Notes: generated by a model from the sequence alone, not told the origin. DNA of 64,000 bases from Symbiodinium natans (GCA_905221605.1 CAJNDS010002638.1:124001-188000); one strand, 5' to 3'; counted from the stretch's first letter, positions 1-10,808 are shown. Numbers and translations are program-made.

Positions 1-121
1 GAACTTGGAGGGTAGGACGCAGGAGTGGGTATTAGGGTTTATTGTTTAGGGGCTGACAGGTTGTTGCGACTAGGAATGCTTTGTTTGGCGACTACGGTTT
101 TCTTGAGAGAGTTTTCTGCAG

Positions 122-198
122 GGAAGATCATGATTCTGGGATGTGCTTCAGGACTGCTATGGACTGGGGCACGCCATGCTCAAGGGCGAAAAAGATGA
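122..198 (+). CDS. candidate exon, unknown protein
   Basis: Open frame after a TTCTGCAG acceptor; reads KIMILGCASGLLWTGARHAQ and ends at TGA. No family recognised. It lies between degenerate TTTAGGG stretches. Confidence 0.3.
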
Positions 199-504
199 GA
201 CCCGGGGGAGGGAGGCACCTATTTGGGCTTTGGGGTGCAAGGTAGGGTTCTCTGTGACAGAACCATTGGGTTGCTACTCATAGGGTTGCTACTCATAGGG
301 CTGCTACTCATAGGGCTCTGGCGGGGTGTAGGGACGGGGCTGGGTTTCGATGGCTGCGGAACCCCTTTTCAGGGTAGCCAGGGCCTGGGGAGGCTTACAG
401 TTGCTTTTGGTTCCGGGGGTTTTAGGGTTCAGGGCCAGCGTGACCCTCAAGGTCGGGTTTGGGATAACATAGGGACGTGGGGCTTGCGGAGGTCTAAGGG
501 TAGT

Positions 505-628
505 TACATGGGCCCTCCCTTAAAGGGTTCTGAAGTATAGGCCCTTGGGTTGTATAGGGTATATACCTGGTACACAAGGGGTCCCCTTTTAAGGGTCCAT
601 ACAAACGGGCCATGTAACTACAACTATC
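505..628. repeat. short inverted-repeat family, GGGCCC/CATGTAAC type
   Basis: Starts and ends with complementary sequence around CATGGGCCCTCC and GGGCCATGTAAC. Related copies lie near 9240-9387, 14055-14173, 56849-56955 and 59800-59900. No gene seen inside. Confidence 0.55.
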
Positions 629-823
629 CCCTTAGAAAGGGAGCGGGGGGGTGAGGACTCCAAACCCTAAGCCCTCAGTCGCGTTGATGGGGTTTTGGGC
701 TCGGGGATGGACGAGCCAGAGCTCCTATGAGGGGCGCAAGGCGTGGGTTTTTAGGGAAGGCCCCCCCCCCCACTTGCAGTTAGCTCTTCTTATTGCTCTA
801 AACACTGTGTAGATGTGTATGTA

Positions 824-945
824 TGTATGTATAGATTTAGATTTATATTTATATTCATATTTATGTTTATTTGTATTTATATCTATCTATCTATCTACCT
901 ATCTATCTATCTATCTATACATGTATATGTATATATATATATATA
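824..945. repeat. AT-rich microsatellite, TATG and ATCT units
   Basis: Runs of TATG, TTTATA, ATCT and TA units; a longer frame through it is low complexity and not taken as coding. Confidence 0.8.
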
Positions 946-980
946 TTTGTTGTTTTCTTGTGTAATGGGGGAGGGGTTAT

Positions 981-1057
981 CAGGGCTTAGGCTGCCGCGG
1001 GTCGTAGAAGAACGACGACATGCCCCGGCCAACAGCTCAGGGCAGTTTGGCGCGTAG
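981..1057 (+). CDS. candidate exon, unknown protein
   Basis: Follows TTATCAG; reads GLRLPRVVEERRHAPANSSG and ends just before a C-strand telomeric array. The frame upstream is microsatellite, so only this part is proposed. Confidence 0.3.
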
Positions 1058-1077
1058 GTTCGGAATGTCGCCCCACC

Positions 1078-1163
1078 TAAACCCTAAACCCTAAACCCTA
1101 AACCCTAAACCCTAAACCCTAAACCCTAAACCCTAAACCCTAAACCCTAAACCCTAAACCCTA
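1078..1163 (-). repeat. telomere-type array, CCCTAAA strand
   Basis: About twelve near-perfect CCCTAAA units. The last unit is CCCTAAG, whose AG could serve as an acceptor. Confidence 0.95.
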
Positions 1164-1431
1164 AGCAACTTGCCGGGAGGACAGAAGAAGTAAGTATTGC
1201 CCCGATTTCAGTTTGGGATTTCTGTTTTCGGGTTTTTAAGGGGTTTGGTACGTACACTTCTTGAAGGCTAAATCGGGCACACACGCACACACACACACAC
1301 ATACATACATCTATATATAAATATACGTATATACACCTAGTGACCCTAAACCTAAACCCTAAACCTAAACCCTGAACCCTAAACCCTAAACCCGAAACCC
1401 TAAACCCCACAACCCAAAACCAACTGAAGCC

Positions 1432-1515
1432 ATGCCGCGACGACGAAGAACCGCGCTGGCCATCGCTGCTGGTCAGAGCATGGCTGGGTTCATTAAGCCG
1501 TATGGTACATCATGA
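1432..1515 (+). CDS. candidate exon beginning with ATG
   Basis: ATG-led frame MPRRRRTALAIAAGQSMAGF, 27 codons to TGA, between a CCCTAAA array and TTTAGGG units. A basic start followed by a small-residue stretch could be an N terminus; function unknown. Confidence 0.3.
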   Translation: MPRRRRTALAIAAGQSMAGFIKPYGTS

Positions 1516-2969
1516 CCAACTATAAGTGTACTTATAACCCACTGAGCCGTATGGTACATGAAGGACTCTTTTCTAGAGCCCCCTCAGGATAAGGGTCTAG
1601 GGTTTGGGGTTTAGGGCTTGGGGTTTAGGGTTTAGGGTTTAGGGGTACGTTTGAACCAATTATAACTGTACTTACAACCCACTTATAAGCCCCTTAAGTG
1701 CCCTAATATAGTTCCAATTGGCTTATAACTACTGGGGTAACATAGGGGTCGGACTAGTATTCCCTTATTGTCCCTTTGCAAATGTACTATAACAACCCCC
1801 CCCAAGACCCTATTCTATTTATTCAGTCCCTATATTAGATATGCCCAACAATGATGAGACGCTTCCCTTTAATCAGGCCATCAAGGTTAAATCTGCTCGA
1901 TTGTGCGCTTCTGGCTTGGTTCAAGTACATCATACTTTGAGCTGTTTGTGAGCTGTTGAGCCCCTGTTCCCCCCTAATCCGGAACTCGAAGCCCTCAACC
2001 CAACAAAAACCCAAAAAACCTAAACCCTAAAACTTAAACCCCCCCCCTAAGCCCGAAACCCCTAAACCCCACGAATTTCCAAGCCAAAAAACCTAGACCC
2101 TAAAGCCTGAACCCTCCTATACCCTAAACCCTAAACCCCATGAACCCCACGACTTCCCAAGCCCAGACCCTCCTAAACCTTAAAGCCGAAACCCCAAACC
2201 CTACACCCTAAACCCTAAACCCTAAACCCCAAACCCCACGACTTCCCCAGCCTAGATTTCGGCATTCTTGGCTCCCGGCTTGGTTGCGTTCCTGCAGCCA
2301 TCGCGAACAGGCCGGCGGAGACCGAACGGCTTCTTCTAAACGGCTTTTGGGGGTTTTCAGGGTTTTAGGGGTTTAGGGTTTAGGGGGTTTAGGGGTTTTT
2401 GGGGTTCATGTTCGGGTCTAGGGGTTGAGGGGCTTAGGGGATTTAAGGGGATTTAAGGAGGTTTAAGGGGGTTTAGGGGTTTAGGGTTAGGGGATTTGGG
2501 CGTCTAGGTCTTAGGGGAGTTAGGGGATTAGGGGGTTTTGAGGTTTATATAGCGGGTTGAGTGGATTTGGGAGGTTTGGGGGGTTTTAGGTTTCGGGTTT
2601 AGGGGGCTAGGATCCTCCTTCTGAGTATTCGGGGATGGGGGTTTAGTAGATATATGTATATATATATATATACTACGGGATGGCATTTGTGTGCTTATTT
2701 TCACCTTGTGTGCGCGCTAGGTCCTGAGCTCCCTCCCGACCCTCAGACTGCTAGCTTCTCCCTGCAGCCTCTATCATCCTCTATCTTTGCAGCCCTAAAC
2801 CCTAAACCCTAAACTATATATTGTCACCGTTGATTGTCATAGCTGGGTATTATTTTACTCTTTTAAGGGTACTTAAACCCAATAGGGAAAAGAACTTCAA
2901 GTTGTTAATATTATCCCAACCATGAACTAGACGAACTAGAACCCGAAACCCGAAACCCAAAACCCTAAG

Positions 2970-3046
2970 CAATTCGAAGGGTGTGGTGTCCTGCACCTTC
3001 TTGCCATGCCAAAGCAAGGCCATGAAAGGTCCAGATTCCCCTGTGG
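2970..3046 (+). CDS. candidate exon, telomeric acceptor and donor
   Basis: 77-nt island preceded by ACCCTAAG and followed by G|GTTTAGGG. Reads NSKGVVSCTFLPCQSKAMKG in phase. A clean example of an island whose two splice sites would both come from telomeric units. Confidence 0.45.
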
Positions 3047-3174
3047 GTTTAGGGTTTAGGGTTTAGGGTTTAGGGTTTAGGGTTTAGGGTTTAGGGTTTA
3101 GGGTTTAGGGCGTAGGCCGTAGGGTGTAGGGCGTAGGGCGTAGGGTTTAGGGTTTAGGGTTTAGGGTTTAGGGT
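3043..3174 (+). repeat. telomere-type array, TTTAGGG strand with GTAGGGC variants
   Basis: Nine TTTAGGG units, a short block of GTAGGG-type variants, then four more TTTAGGG units. Confidence 0.95.
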
Positions 3175-3603
3175 CTAAATTCGATTCAGCAAGCCTGTCT
3201 AGCTAGGCCCGTGAGACGTTTTTGTTTTTGCATTTCCCCTTCTTGGGTTTCATTAAGAGGATCATATTCAAGAGGGTGTTAAGGGCCATCCTAAGCCTTA
3301 TTTAGGGTTTAGGGTTTAGGGTTTAGGGTTATGTCTTGTTTCGGGTTGTTGGGGGGGGGGGGGGGGGAAGGGGTAGTAAATTGGGGTAGTAAATTTTAGG
3401 AACCTTAAGCCCCAATTCCCTAAAACCTGAGAACCCCTAAACCCTAAACCCTAAGCCCACAGGAAGCTGAACCCTTGCGCCCTACATTTCCTACCACAGG
3501 AAGCTCTTTCGACTTAGTAAGTGACTTAGTAAGTTGGGTTTTCGGGATTATGAAGGGGTTTCTGGCGGATACTAAGTAGACTTACTAATTAAGTCAACAG
3601 GGC

Positions 3604-3705
3604 TTCCAAGCAAAGCCCCCCGAACGCACCACGCCAGAATGTTCCCAGGATGTAGTGGGGACCTGCTGTGTGGCAGATTGGCAGAACCCCGTGCCCTGGA
3701 CTTGA
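3604..3705 (+). CDS. candidate exon, unknown protein
   Basis: Thirty-three open codons, including KPPERTTPECSQDVVGTCCV, ending at TGA. The boundaries are not fixed. Confidence 0.25.
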   Translation, partial: FQAKPPERTTPECSQDVVGTCCVADWQNPVPWT

Positions 3706-3975
3706 TGTGCGAGGTCTTTTCGGTCTTTGGGGCGTCTGCTTTGGATGCCTTACTCGTTTGAAGTTAAGAAACCGCGGGAACCCAATCTCTATCCCGAAAC
3801 CCCAAAAAGGGGTGCTGGGTTGCTGGGTTATGGACGTTCAGTTTCGGACTTGTCTCTGACTCTTACTAGTAGTAGGGAAGTTGAGAACTCGGAATGCCGG
3901 GATTTAGGGTTTAGGGTGTTTAGGGTTTAGGGTTTAGGATTTAGGGTTTAGGGTTTAGGGTTTAGGGTTTAGGGT

Positions 3976-4113
3976 CCCTCTGTAAGTCGTAAACCCGACA
4001 AAGAGTATCCCTACTTCCTACTTCCCTACGAAGACGCGGTGGAGGCTTTGTTGAAAGTCGGCTCATGGCTCCTCAAGCAAACGTACACAAGCTGCTATGA
4101 CCATAGTTACCCT
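3976..4113 (+). CDS. candidate exon, unknown protein
   Basis: Open for 46 codons between a TTTAGGG array and a CCCTAAA array; includes YEDAVEALLKVGSWLLKQTY, which could form a helix. This is one of the few islands in the G-then-C arrangement. Confidence 0.35.
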
Positions 4114-4280
4114 AAACCCTAAACCCTAAACCCTAAACCCTAAACCCTAAACCCTAAATAAACTCTACACCAATGGCCCCATCTCTAGACATCCATGAAC
4201 CCCAGGTAGCCCTTCAACCCTAAACCCGGTACATGATGGAGTTCCCTAAACCCTAAGCCCTAAACCCTAAACCCTAAAGG

Positions 4281-4376
4281 GGCTGGAAAACCTTTGACTG
4301 GAGACCATTGGTTGGCCAGACTTTGCCTCTTTCAGAGCTGACTGGGAGGGTCAAGTACAGGTTCACAAGTACCTAG
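4281..4376 (+). CDS. candidate exon, unknown protein
   Basis: Thirty-one codons after a CCCTAAA array, including GWKTFDWRPLVGQTLPLSEL, running into the inverted-repeat element at 4374. Confidence 0.35.
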   Translation, partial: GWKTFDWRPLVGQTLPLSELTGRVKYRFTST

Positions 4377-4482
4377 TATTTGCTTAAGAACCCCGAGAAA
4401 ATGACAAACAACGATACTCCCTATATCACCCTTAGTAAGGAAGAATATCTGTGTTTTTTCGGTGTTCTTAAGCAATTAGTAG
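4374..4482. repeat. introner-like inverted repeat, TTTGCTTAAGAA family
   Basis: Ends are complementary (TATTTGCTTAAGAA and TTCTTAAGCAATTAGT). It is followed at once by AG|GGACC and a coding-like frame. Other copies are at 30975-31071 and 12611-12717. Confidence 0.6.
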
Positions 4483-4484
4483 GG

Positions 4485-4680
4485 ACCTGCGGAGTTTCAA
4501 CTCTCGCAACATCTGTGAGCATTGCTTTTGCAAGCATCGATAGGCCGCTTGCCTATGCAGGTTGTTCTTTTGATGCAGCAAGGCGCGGTATCATGTTGAC
4601 CCGTGATCCGTACATTATGCTGGAGCCACCGATCCGCCTGTCTGCGTGGACATGTATCCCAGGGTGGCGTAAGGAACGGT
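4485..4680 (+). CDS. candidate exon, unknown protein
   Basis: Frame continuing from the element's AGTAG end into a TTTAGGG array; includes DRPLAYAGCSFDAARRGIML. No domain recognised. Confidence 0.3.
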
Positions 4681-4733
4681 TTAGGGTTTAGGGTTTAGGG
4701 TTTAGGGTTTGGGGTTTAGGGCTTAGGGTTTAG

Positions 4734-4835
4734 GACTTGTCGCATCCTGTGCACCAAGGACTTGCCCAGAACCATTTCTGTTTCAGAAGTCACTTCCCAA
4801 TCTTGTGTGTCTACCTCGACCATTCTAAACTCTGA
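4734..4835 (+). CDS. candidate exon with telomeric acceptor
   Basis: Begins at GGTTTAG|GAC and stays open for 33 codons, including DLSHPVHQGLAQNHFCFRSH, to TGA. The apparent acceptor AG is inside a TTTAGGG unit. Confidence 0.35.
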   Translation, partial: DLSHPVHQGLAQNHFCFRSHFPILCVYLDHSKL

Positions 4836-5548
4836 ACCTATAAAACCCCAAACCGAAAGAAGTTGTCCTTAGGATTGCAATTCCTTCACTTCTCTGGGGC
4901 TTAGGGTTTAGAATTTACTCAGTAGGCTCTTGGGACATTTTCCATTTCCCCTCATTGGTTTTCAGAGGATTATCTTTCAGGAACATGGTTCAGAGGGCTT
5001 TATAAGGGCCATCCTAGTTTAGCGTTTCAGGGTTTATAGGGTTTAGGGATGTTCCCTGTACTAGGGGGTACTATAATCCCGATCAAGGGTTCGTATAACC
5101 TGGAGCATCCCAAGTTAAGCCCTAAACCCCCAACCCCTAAACCCTAAACCCTAAACCCTAAACCCTAAACCCTAAACCCCCACAACCCCGAGAACCAGAA
5201 GCCTTCGGCGAGGTGCCGGCCCGCAAGTTGCCCGCGGGCTCTTTGGGGGCAACTCGGAGGCCACTTGGACAGAACTACAGGGTCTACACCCTAAACCCTA
5301 AGCCCTAAACCCTAAACCCTAAACCCTAAGCCCTAAACCCTAAACCCTAAACCCTAAGCCCTAAACCCTAAACCCTAAACCCTAACCCTAACATCCTTAT
5401 TTCACTCCTAAGTTGGTCTTCTATTCCCTAAGGGATGATGTCAAAAGGCGTTCACATACATCCTCTCAATGCCGAAACCCAAGCCTTAAAGCCGCAGCCC
5501 TCTAAGGTCCAAACAGCGGCAATAAAGGCTAGTAAAGTTTGCCCTTTT

Positions 5549-5603
5549 GTTTAAAGAACACCCAAGAGGATATTAATCATATTATTTTGATTCAGGTTCT
5601 AAG
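5549..5603 (+). repeat. introner-like element, GT...TTCTAAG family
   Basis: 55 bp starting GTTTAAAGAACACCCAAGAG and ending GGTTCTAAG before GGGAGTAT. Matches the elements at 60610-60661 and 60815-60881 in start, core and end. Confidence 0.6.
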
Positions 5604-5642
5604 GGGAGTATCAAAAGGAGTTAGAACTATGAACCTCCAAAC

Positions 5643-5703
5643 GACGAGGTGGACCGGCTGAAGCGCGAGAATGCTGAGCTCAAGAGCTTCTGGCCTGAGA
5701 TGG
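5643..5703 (+). CDS. candidate exon, coiled coil
   Basis: Reads DEVDRLKRENAELKSFWPEM with heptad-like leucines, and ends at a consensus donor ATGG|GTGAGC. Among the clearest single exons here. The acceptor is uncertain. Confidence 0.5.
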
Positions 5704-5831
5704 GTGAGCTAGACTTCTCCCCTAAACCCTGAACCTGAACCCTAGTGCTTGAAGAATCTGGTTTTGGGGCTTCGGGTCTAAAATTAAACCCTAAACCCTA
5801 AACCCTAAACCCTAAACCCTAAACTCTGCAG

Positions 5832-5891
5832 TGCTGGCTTCCGGGCACTTTTGGGGGCTTCAGCGGCTTCGCGGCCCACGAGAAGTTGGGA
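5832..5891 (+). CDS. candidate exon, unknown protein
   Basis: 60 nt between ACTCTGCAG and GGGA|GTAGGC; reads CWLPGTFGGFSGFAAHEKLG. A CCCTAAA array precedes it and TTTAGGG-like units follow. Confidence 0.45.
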
Positions 5892-5948
5892 GTAGGCTTG
5901 GGGTTTGGGTTTGGGGTTTAGGGTTTGGGTGTCAGGTTTAGGATTTAG

Positions 5949-6053
5949 GGACCTCGGCAGTTGTTAGAGCTGCAACCCCACTACTTATTACCCGACAAAA
6001 TCGTCACCAGAACCTTCACGTACTGGGCTTCGCCTGGGCCAGAGAAGCTTTAA
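5949..6053 (+). CDS. candidate exon with telomeric acceptor
   Basis: Starts at GATTTAG|GGA; 34 codons, including RQLLELQPHYLLPDKIVTRT, to TAA. Confidence 0.4.
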   Translation, partial: GPRQLLELQPHYLLPDKIVTRTFTYWASPGPEKL

Positions 6054-6193
6054 TTATTCCAGTCGGTCACTCCGTTCTGACTAAAGTCTAAAGAGTTCTG
6101 ACGGCGGTTCGGATTTTGGTCAAAGTAGCCCACTTATAGCATGCACCATATGTGTCGGCTTGGGGGGAGGGGGGGGGGTTTGGGAGTTTAGGG

Positions 6194-6281
6194 TGGCAGG
6201 AAAGCTCGGGGAAGATCCAAGCAGCTCCGACACTGGTGGCGGGTTCATCGAGAAGATCGGAAGTGCTGCTGCTCGGCCTTG
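6194..6281 (+). CDS. candidate exon, unknown protein
   Basis: After GGTGGCAG the frame reads SSGKIQAAPTLVAGSSRRSE and ends at TTG|GTACGA. A second frame is also open, so the phase is not certain. Confidence 0.3.
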
Positions 6282-6809
6282 GTACGATTTCGGGTTTTGG
6301 GGGGGGTTTCAGGCTTAGGTGTTTGGGTCCGGTTGTCCTGACATTGTCAGGTCAGCATTGCCTCCACCGTTGTATGGTTGATTGAAGCCCCAAGAGTCCC
6401 TGAGCCCGGAACCCTAAACCCGAAGCCTGCAAAGCCAAAAGGGGAAGCTCCAGCACCCTCCTAAAATCCGAAAGCACTGTTTCATAAACGCCGCTACATA
6501 GGAGTTCGGGTTTAGGGTGTAGTGTTTACGGTCTACTTGCAGGCTCACTGGTTTCTTTATGGGGAGTTACAGATAGGGTAACCGTATGTTTCCCCGGTCA
6601 TAACTTATCTTTTTTAACTCCCTTAACCCACTATCCCCCAAACCGCAAGGGACGGGGGGGATCCTTATGTCCACCTTGGCTTAGGTTGGACAAGGTTGGA
6701 GCTTGACGCTCAGAGCGGGGCTTTGTTGGACTTGCGACTTATCGGTCTAATCTAAACCGCTTGCTTTGTCCTAGTTGAGTTGCTTTTATTGGCTTTCAGG
6801 GTTTGCTAG

Positions 6810-6980
6810 GCTGCTAAGTACCAAACTCTGAAAAAGGCCATGTGCAAACGCAGGCCCATGGCGCCACCTTCTCTACAACCCTGCTTGCACCTGCCCATGA
6901 ATCCTCCATTTCGAGAGGCCAATAGGCCCTGTATCCCCAGTCCATCACCCCTCGCACTCGAACTCCCTAAACTCATGTGA
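6810..6980 (+). CDS. candidate 3' exon, Pro-rich
   Basis: 56 codons after TTTGCTAG to TGA; AAKYQTLKKAMCKRRPMAPP then a Pro/Leu-rich tail. An opposite-strand frame of 66 codons overlaps it and I treat that as a shadow. Confidence 0.35.
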   Translation, partial: AAKYQTLKKAMCKRRPMAPPSLQPCLHLPMNPPFREANRPCIPSPSPLALELPKLM

Positions 6981-7318
6981 GGGCTGTGACTTTTTACGTG
7001 CAGCACTCAGCTCAGAAGCCCTCAGCTCAAAACCTGCAAGGTGTGGTCAGTACTGTTGTAGTTCTTCAAGCAGTTTGACGGCCACAAAGCCCATGGATGC
7101 TGTATATGACAGGTCGGATGATGTTGCAATGGGTCGGTGGTCACGCTTGCAATCTTGCAGTCAATGACCCCTGTGTTTTAAAAAATAGGCCTAACGTCCA
7201 CTATTTACCACTGATCTGGACGACGCGGTCGTACTTTGTTTGATGATCGGGGTCTTCGTTGCATGGGCCTAGGCGGCTGCCCCGTAAACCCTAAACCCTA
7301 AACCCGAAACCCTAACCC

Positions 7319-7405
7319 CTGGCACCCGGCAAGCAGGTCAAGTCGATCTTCGGAGGAGGGTCCAAGGACTGCTCCGGCTTCGGGGTCTGGGATCAAAAGC
7401 AGTAG
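7319..7405 (+). CDS. candidate exon, Gly-rich
   Basis: 28 codons directly after CCCTAAA units: APGKQVKSIFGGGSKDCSGF then GVWDQKQ and TAG. Downstream sequence is degenerate GGGTTTT. Confidence 0.35.
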   Translation: MAPGKQVKSIFGGGSKDCSGFGVWDQKQ

Positions 7406-7409
7406 CCCT

Positions 7410-7556
7410 TAAGGTTTTAGGGTTCAGGGGCTTTTGGGTTTTTGGGTTTTGGGGCTTTTTGGGTTTTTTGGAGTTTTTAGATTTTTTGGTGTTTGTGTTT
7501 TTGTTTTGGGTTTTTTGGGGTTTTTGTAGGGTTAGTTTCCCCCCCCCCCCCCCCCC
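7410..7556 (+). repeat. degenerate telomeric (TTTTGGGG-like) stretch and poly-C
   Basis: G/T-rich units of GGGTTTTTTGG type ending in a run of about 18 C. No gene seen. Confidence 0.8.
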
Positions 7557-7675
7557 TCCGATGCGGGTAGCGTTACCACAATGTCACAACAGGGAAGTTT
7601 TGCCCCCTTAGTATGACCTCTATGAACAACTTCTGCTACAGAGCGGACATCCTTTGGGTGTTCAGGGTTTAGAAT

Positions 7676-7800
7676 TTATAGGGTTCTTAGGGGAGGGAGG
7701 TTTGCGGGGGTAGGTACCCAGGGAGCCTTAGTGAAGCTGAGGGGGCCTTAAGTAGTTGGAGTTGTTTGACCCTTGGGTTACATAGCTTAAGAACCCTAGA
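7676..7800. repeat. short inverted-repeat family, TAGGGTTCTTAAGG type
   Basis: Begins TAGGGTTCTTAGGGG and ends with CTTAAGAACCCTA; related to 14946-15090. Confidence 0.5.
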
Positions 7801-8028
7801 AGGATTTAGTGTGTTCACTAGGTTGATACATTGAAAGGTTCTGACTTCTGAGACCCCAGAACCCTAGACTCCCAATGCTTTCCTTCAAGCAGGTCGTTTT
7901 TCGTGTAACCCCACTCAGCTCTCGAAGCCTCGCTGTGTGGCTCTTCATAGTTCCAGTACTGCGGAAGAGCGTGGAGTTTGTTGCGCATTATTTTCGAGAC
8001 TTGCTTGGTCATGGCGCCTGGTAGGCGT

Positions 8029-8112
8029 TTAAACCCTAAACCCTAAACCCTAAACCCTAAACCCTAAACCCTAAACCCTAAACCCTAAACCCTAAACCCT
8101 AAACCCTAAACC
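8029..8112 (-). repeat. telomere-type array, CCCTAAA strand
   Basis: Twelve perfect units. Confidence 0.95.
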
Positions 8113-8140
8113 AGACTTGACCGGACATGTCGCAGGAAGA

Positions 8141-8188
8141 GGCGCCCCTCGCCGGGCGAAGCTCATTTCCAGGACCTTCTGTGGTTTT
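8141..8188 (+). CDS. candidate exon, unknown protein
   Basis: Between ATGTCGCAG and GTG|GTTTTGGG; reads EEAPLAGRSSFPGPSV. Flanked by C-strand units on the left and G-strand units on the right. Confidence 0.3.
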
Positions 8189-8649
8189 GGGGTTTTCAGG
8201 GAGACCCGGGTAGGGTTTTGGGTTGTCGGTTTTGGGTTTTGGGTTTTCGGTTTTCGGTTTTGGGGTTTGGCTATATAATGGGGATTAGAGCATTCTCGGG
8301 TAGATGCCCACACTCCAGGGCGTCAATCAGGCTAGGGTTAAGGGTTCCTCACTCAGCTGCTGCCTCAACTACCCCAAACCCTGAACCTTCAAGCAAACCA
8401 CTTTCCCCCAACCCGGTAATCCTAAACCCTGCCTCTTTAAGCACACAAGCGCAGTACATAAATGTTCCGGCCGCAGCCGGACGTCCAGCACCCAGAGTAG
8501 GCCCCTATTCCCTTTTTGGGGGGGGGTTTAGGATCCCGTATAAGCCCCGTTAAACAAAGAGGGCACCCTCATTATTCCTAGGTTATTCTTGGGGCTAGAA
8601 GTTTATCAGCTTATCAACCCTCCATGAGAGGCCCAACCTTAAAGCCCAG

Positions 8650-8700
8650 ACAACAAAACAGCCTGAAGAGGGTTGCCGCTTCGAAGTGTTTATGAGGACC
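8650..8700 (+). CDS. candidate exon, unknown protein
   Basis: After AAGCCCAG: TTKQPEEGCRFEVFMRT, leading into CCCTAAA-like sequence. Confidence 0.35.
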
Positions 8701-8793
8701 CTGAACCCCAAACCCTAAACCCGAAGCCCTATAACTCCCCCCCCCTCCCGCCCACAAACACCTGAAAGCCCTGTTCAGAGCCGGGGTTCCTAG

Positions 8794-8854
8794 AGCGCAG
8801 GCGTTGGGGGCCTGCTGGGGGCCTTGATACAGCCAGCATTCGGACGCCTGGCAG
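8794..8854 (+). CDS. candidate exon with consensus donor
   Basis: After TTCCTAG the frame reads RRWGPAGGLDTASIRTPG and ends at GCAG|GTAAGC, the best donor in this stretch. Confidence 0.4.
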
Positions 8855-8880
8855 GTAAGCTAGGTAGGGTGTAGCGTTTA

Positions 8881-9050
8881 GGGTTTTGGGCTTTAGGGCT
8901 TAGGGCTTAGGGCTTAGGGCTTAGGGCTCAGGGCTCAGGGCTCAGGGCTTAGGGCTTAGGGCTTAGGGCTTAGGGCTTAGGGTTTAGGGTTTAGGGTTTA
9001 GGTTTTAGGTTTTAGGGTTTAGGGTTTAGGGTTTAAGTTTAGGGCTAGGA
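8881..9050 (+). repeat. telomere-variant array, TTAGGGC and TTTAGGG
   Basis: Blocks of TTAGGGC, then TCAGGGC, then TTAGGGC again, then TTTAGGG: point-mutated units that were themselves amplified in tandem. Confidence 0.9.
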
Positions 9051-9572
9051 CCCTGACCAGGCCCTGATCTCCCAATGGGCACCCTTTTGTATTCCTAGGT
9101 CTAGTAAGGGTCTTCAGCCCCTAAACCCTAAACCTTAAACCCTAAACCCTAAGACCTAAGCCCTAAACCCTTTTAAGGGTTGACGAAAGGAGAAGATCGG
9201 TCTTCGGGCCGTAAGATGGTTTAGGGGCTTAGATCTTAGGGTAGTTACATGGTCCCTTAGTCTGGGCCCGTAAAAGCGGGACCCTTATGTACCCCTTCTA
9301 TACCCTATACAACCCAAGGGCCCATACTTCAGAACCCCTTAAAGGATATGAGTGACCATATTAGGGACCATATTCGGGCCCATAAAACTACCCTTAGACT
9401 AGAGTTCACGAGCTGATTCGGCTACAGCTTCAGGCTTTGAAGTCCTCAGCCCTCAACCCCTTTCTGCTTTTCTTTAGGCTCAGGATTGTTTGTTTAGGGT
9501 TTAGGGTTTAGGATTTAGGGTTTAGGGTTGTTGGGGTTGTTGGGGTTTGGGGTTTCAGGCTGAGGGTTAAAG

Positions 9573-9625
9573 CTGGGGCAACTCATGCCAAAGAAGCGCA
9601 GTACGGCAGGGCGTTCGAACCCAGA
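9573..9625 (+). CDS. candidate exon ending at GTTTAGGG
   Basis: After GGTTAAAG: GATHAKEAQYGRAFEPR, then AGA|GTTTAGGGG. Confidence 0.35.
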
Positions 9626-10006
9626 GTTTAGGGGTTGAGGGGTTGAGGGGTTGAGGGGTTTAGGGTTTTGGGTTTGGGGTTTTGGGTTTTGGGTTTAGGG
9701 GTTTAGGGGTTTAGGGTTTGAATCCCCCCCCACAAACGGCTAAACCTTAAATCTAACCCTAACTCCTAAGTGTTAAGGGTTTAGGGTTTAGGGTTTAGGG
9801 GTTAGGGTTTCCCTTCGCAAAAAAAGGGGGCATTGGGCCCCCTGGTTTGTGGTTTGGGTCCCAGGGCAAGGCCGCAGGCCCCTCAGGGCTTAGGAGTTTA
9901 GGGGGGTTGCGTGGGTTCTCGACTTAAAGCATTCCGGGGTGCGGTAACTCCCACCCCTTGTAAGACCCAAAGGTTACCCGAAGGAAAGTCAGCCTAAACG
10001 TCAGAG

Positions 10007-10099
10007 GAATGCTGGGCAACCTTCTCAAAGGGAGCCAAGAAGACATGCAGCTTGCCCCCTGGCAAAGCAAAAATAACTCCAGGTTATAGACCACCTTGA
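10007..10099 (+). CDS. candidate exon, Lys/Cys-containing
   Basis: Thirty codons after GTCAG: ECWATFSKGAKKTCSLPPGK then a short tail to TGA. Unknown function. Confidence 0.35.
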   Translation, partial: ECWATFSKGAKKTCSLPPGKAKITPGYRPP

Positions 10100-10140
10100 A
10101 CGTTCATGGGTAGTTGCAAGCAGGATTGTAAGAGCCTCGA

Positions 10141-10254
10141 ATGAGGTTACAACCAGTGATGACTAGAGCCGCCCCATACTCCGTGATCCTGCTAGGCCTC
10201 GCCATGCCCGAGGCTCCAAGCCGAATCCTAAGCCCTGCCGTGAAACACCAGTAG
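10141..10254 (+). CDS. small ATG-led frame, unknown protein
   Basis: ATG to TAG, 37 codons: MRLQPVMTRAAPYSVILLGL followed by AMPEAPSRILSPAVKHQ. The hydrophobic stretch near the start could be a signal or anchor if it is an N-terminal exon. Confidence 0.3.
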   Translation: MRLQPVMTRAAPYSVILLGLAMPEAPSRILSPAVKHQ

Positions 10255-10555
10255 ACATGATTGTTTTGGATCCTTGTGCCATATTGTGCTTAGCCAGTAG
10301 ACTTCTGGTTTTTGTCTAAGAAAAGCATCACTTCTGCATCCACTCAGTTGTCTACACCTCCTATAGTTATCTTCCTAGGAGGTCCTTAGAAAAGAAGGTC
10401 AATAGGGGATATAGAGGATTGCAGGTGTGTGTGTGTGTGTAATTATTGGCTGTGGGGCACTGCAACAAGGGTAGCAGACGGACCAAGCCGGTGTGAGCAG
10501 GAAGGGGCCTCGACTGACTTTGTGAGGTGACCATACGTACCCAGTGAGCCGAAGA

Positions 10556-10630
10556 TGGGGGTTTACGATATTTGGGGTACCTTATTGGGGTCCTTATGAT
10601 AAGGGGAATCCTACTATTTGGGGGTCTACA
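10556..10630. repeat. short inverted-repeat family, GGGGGTTTACG type
   Basis: GGGGGTTTACG...AATCCTACTATTTGGGGG; related copies at 14649-14745, 19873-19958 and 31795-31890, the last ones inverted. Confidence 0.5.
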
Positions 10631-10808
10631 TGAGAGCTCCGTTAGTTTTGTACTTAACCCCCCACACGCTTTCAGAATTAGGCTGCCAGTCCTTATAGGG
10701 CCGGCACGGCCTTGCTTAGGGCTTAGGGGGTTTAAGCCCCGAACACCACTTAGGTTTTGGGGTTTCGGGGGTCGAGATTCGGGGGGTTTTGAGGACCCCC
10801 CGCCCTAG

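Noticed and set aside
3000-3200. Regular TTTAGGG spacing as a CRISPR-like array
   Set aside because: No spacers and wrong unit size; ordinary tandem telomeric repeat.
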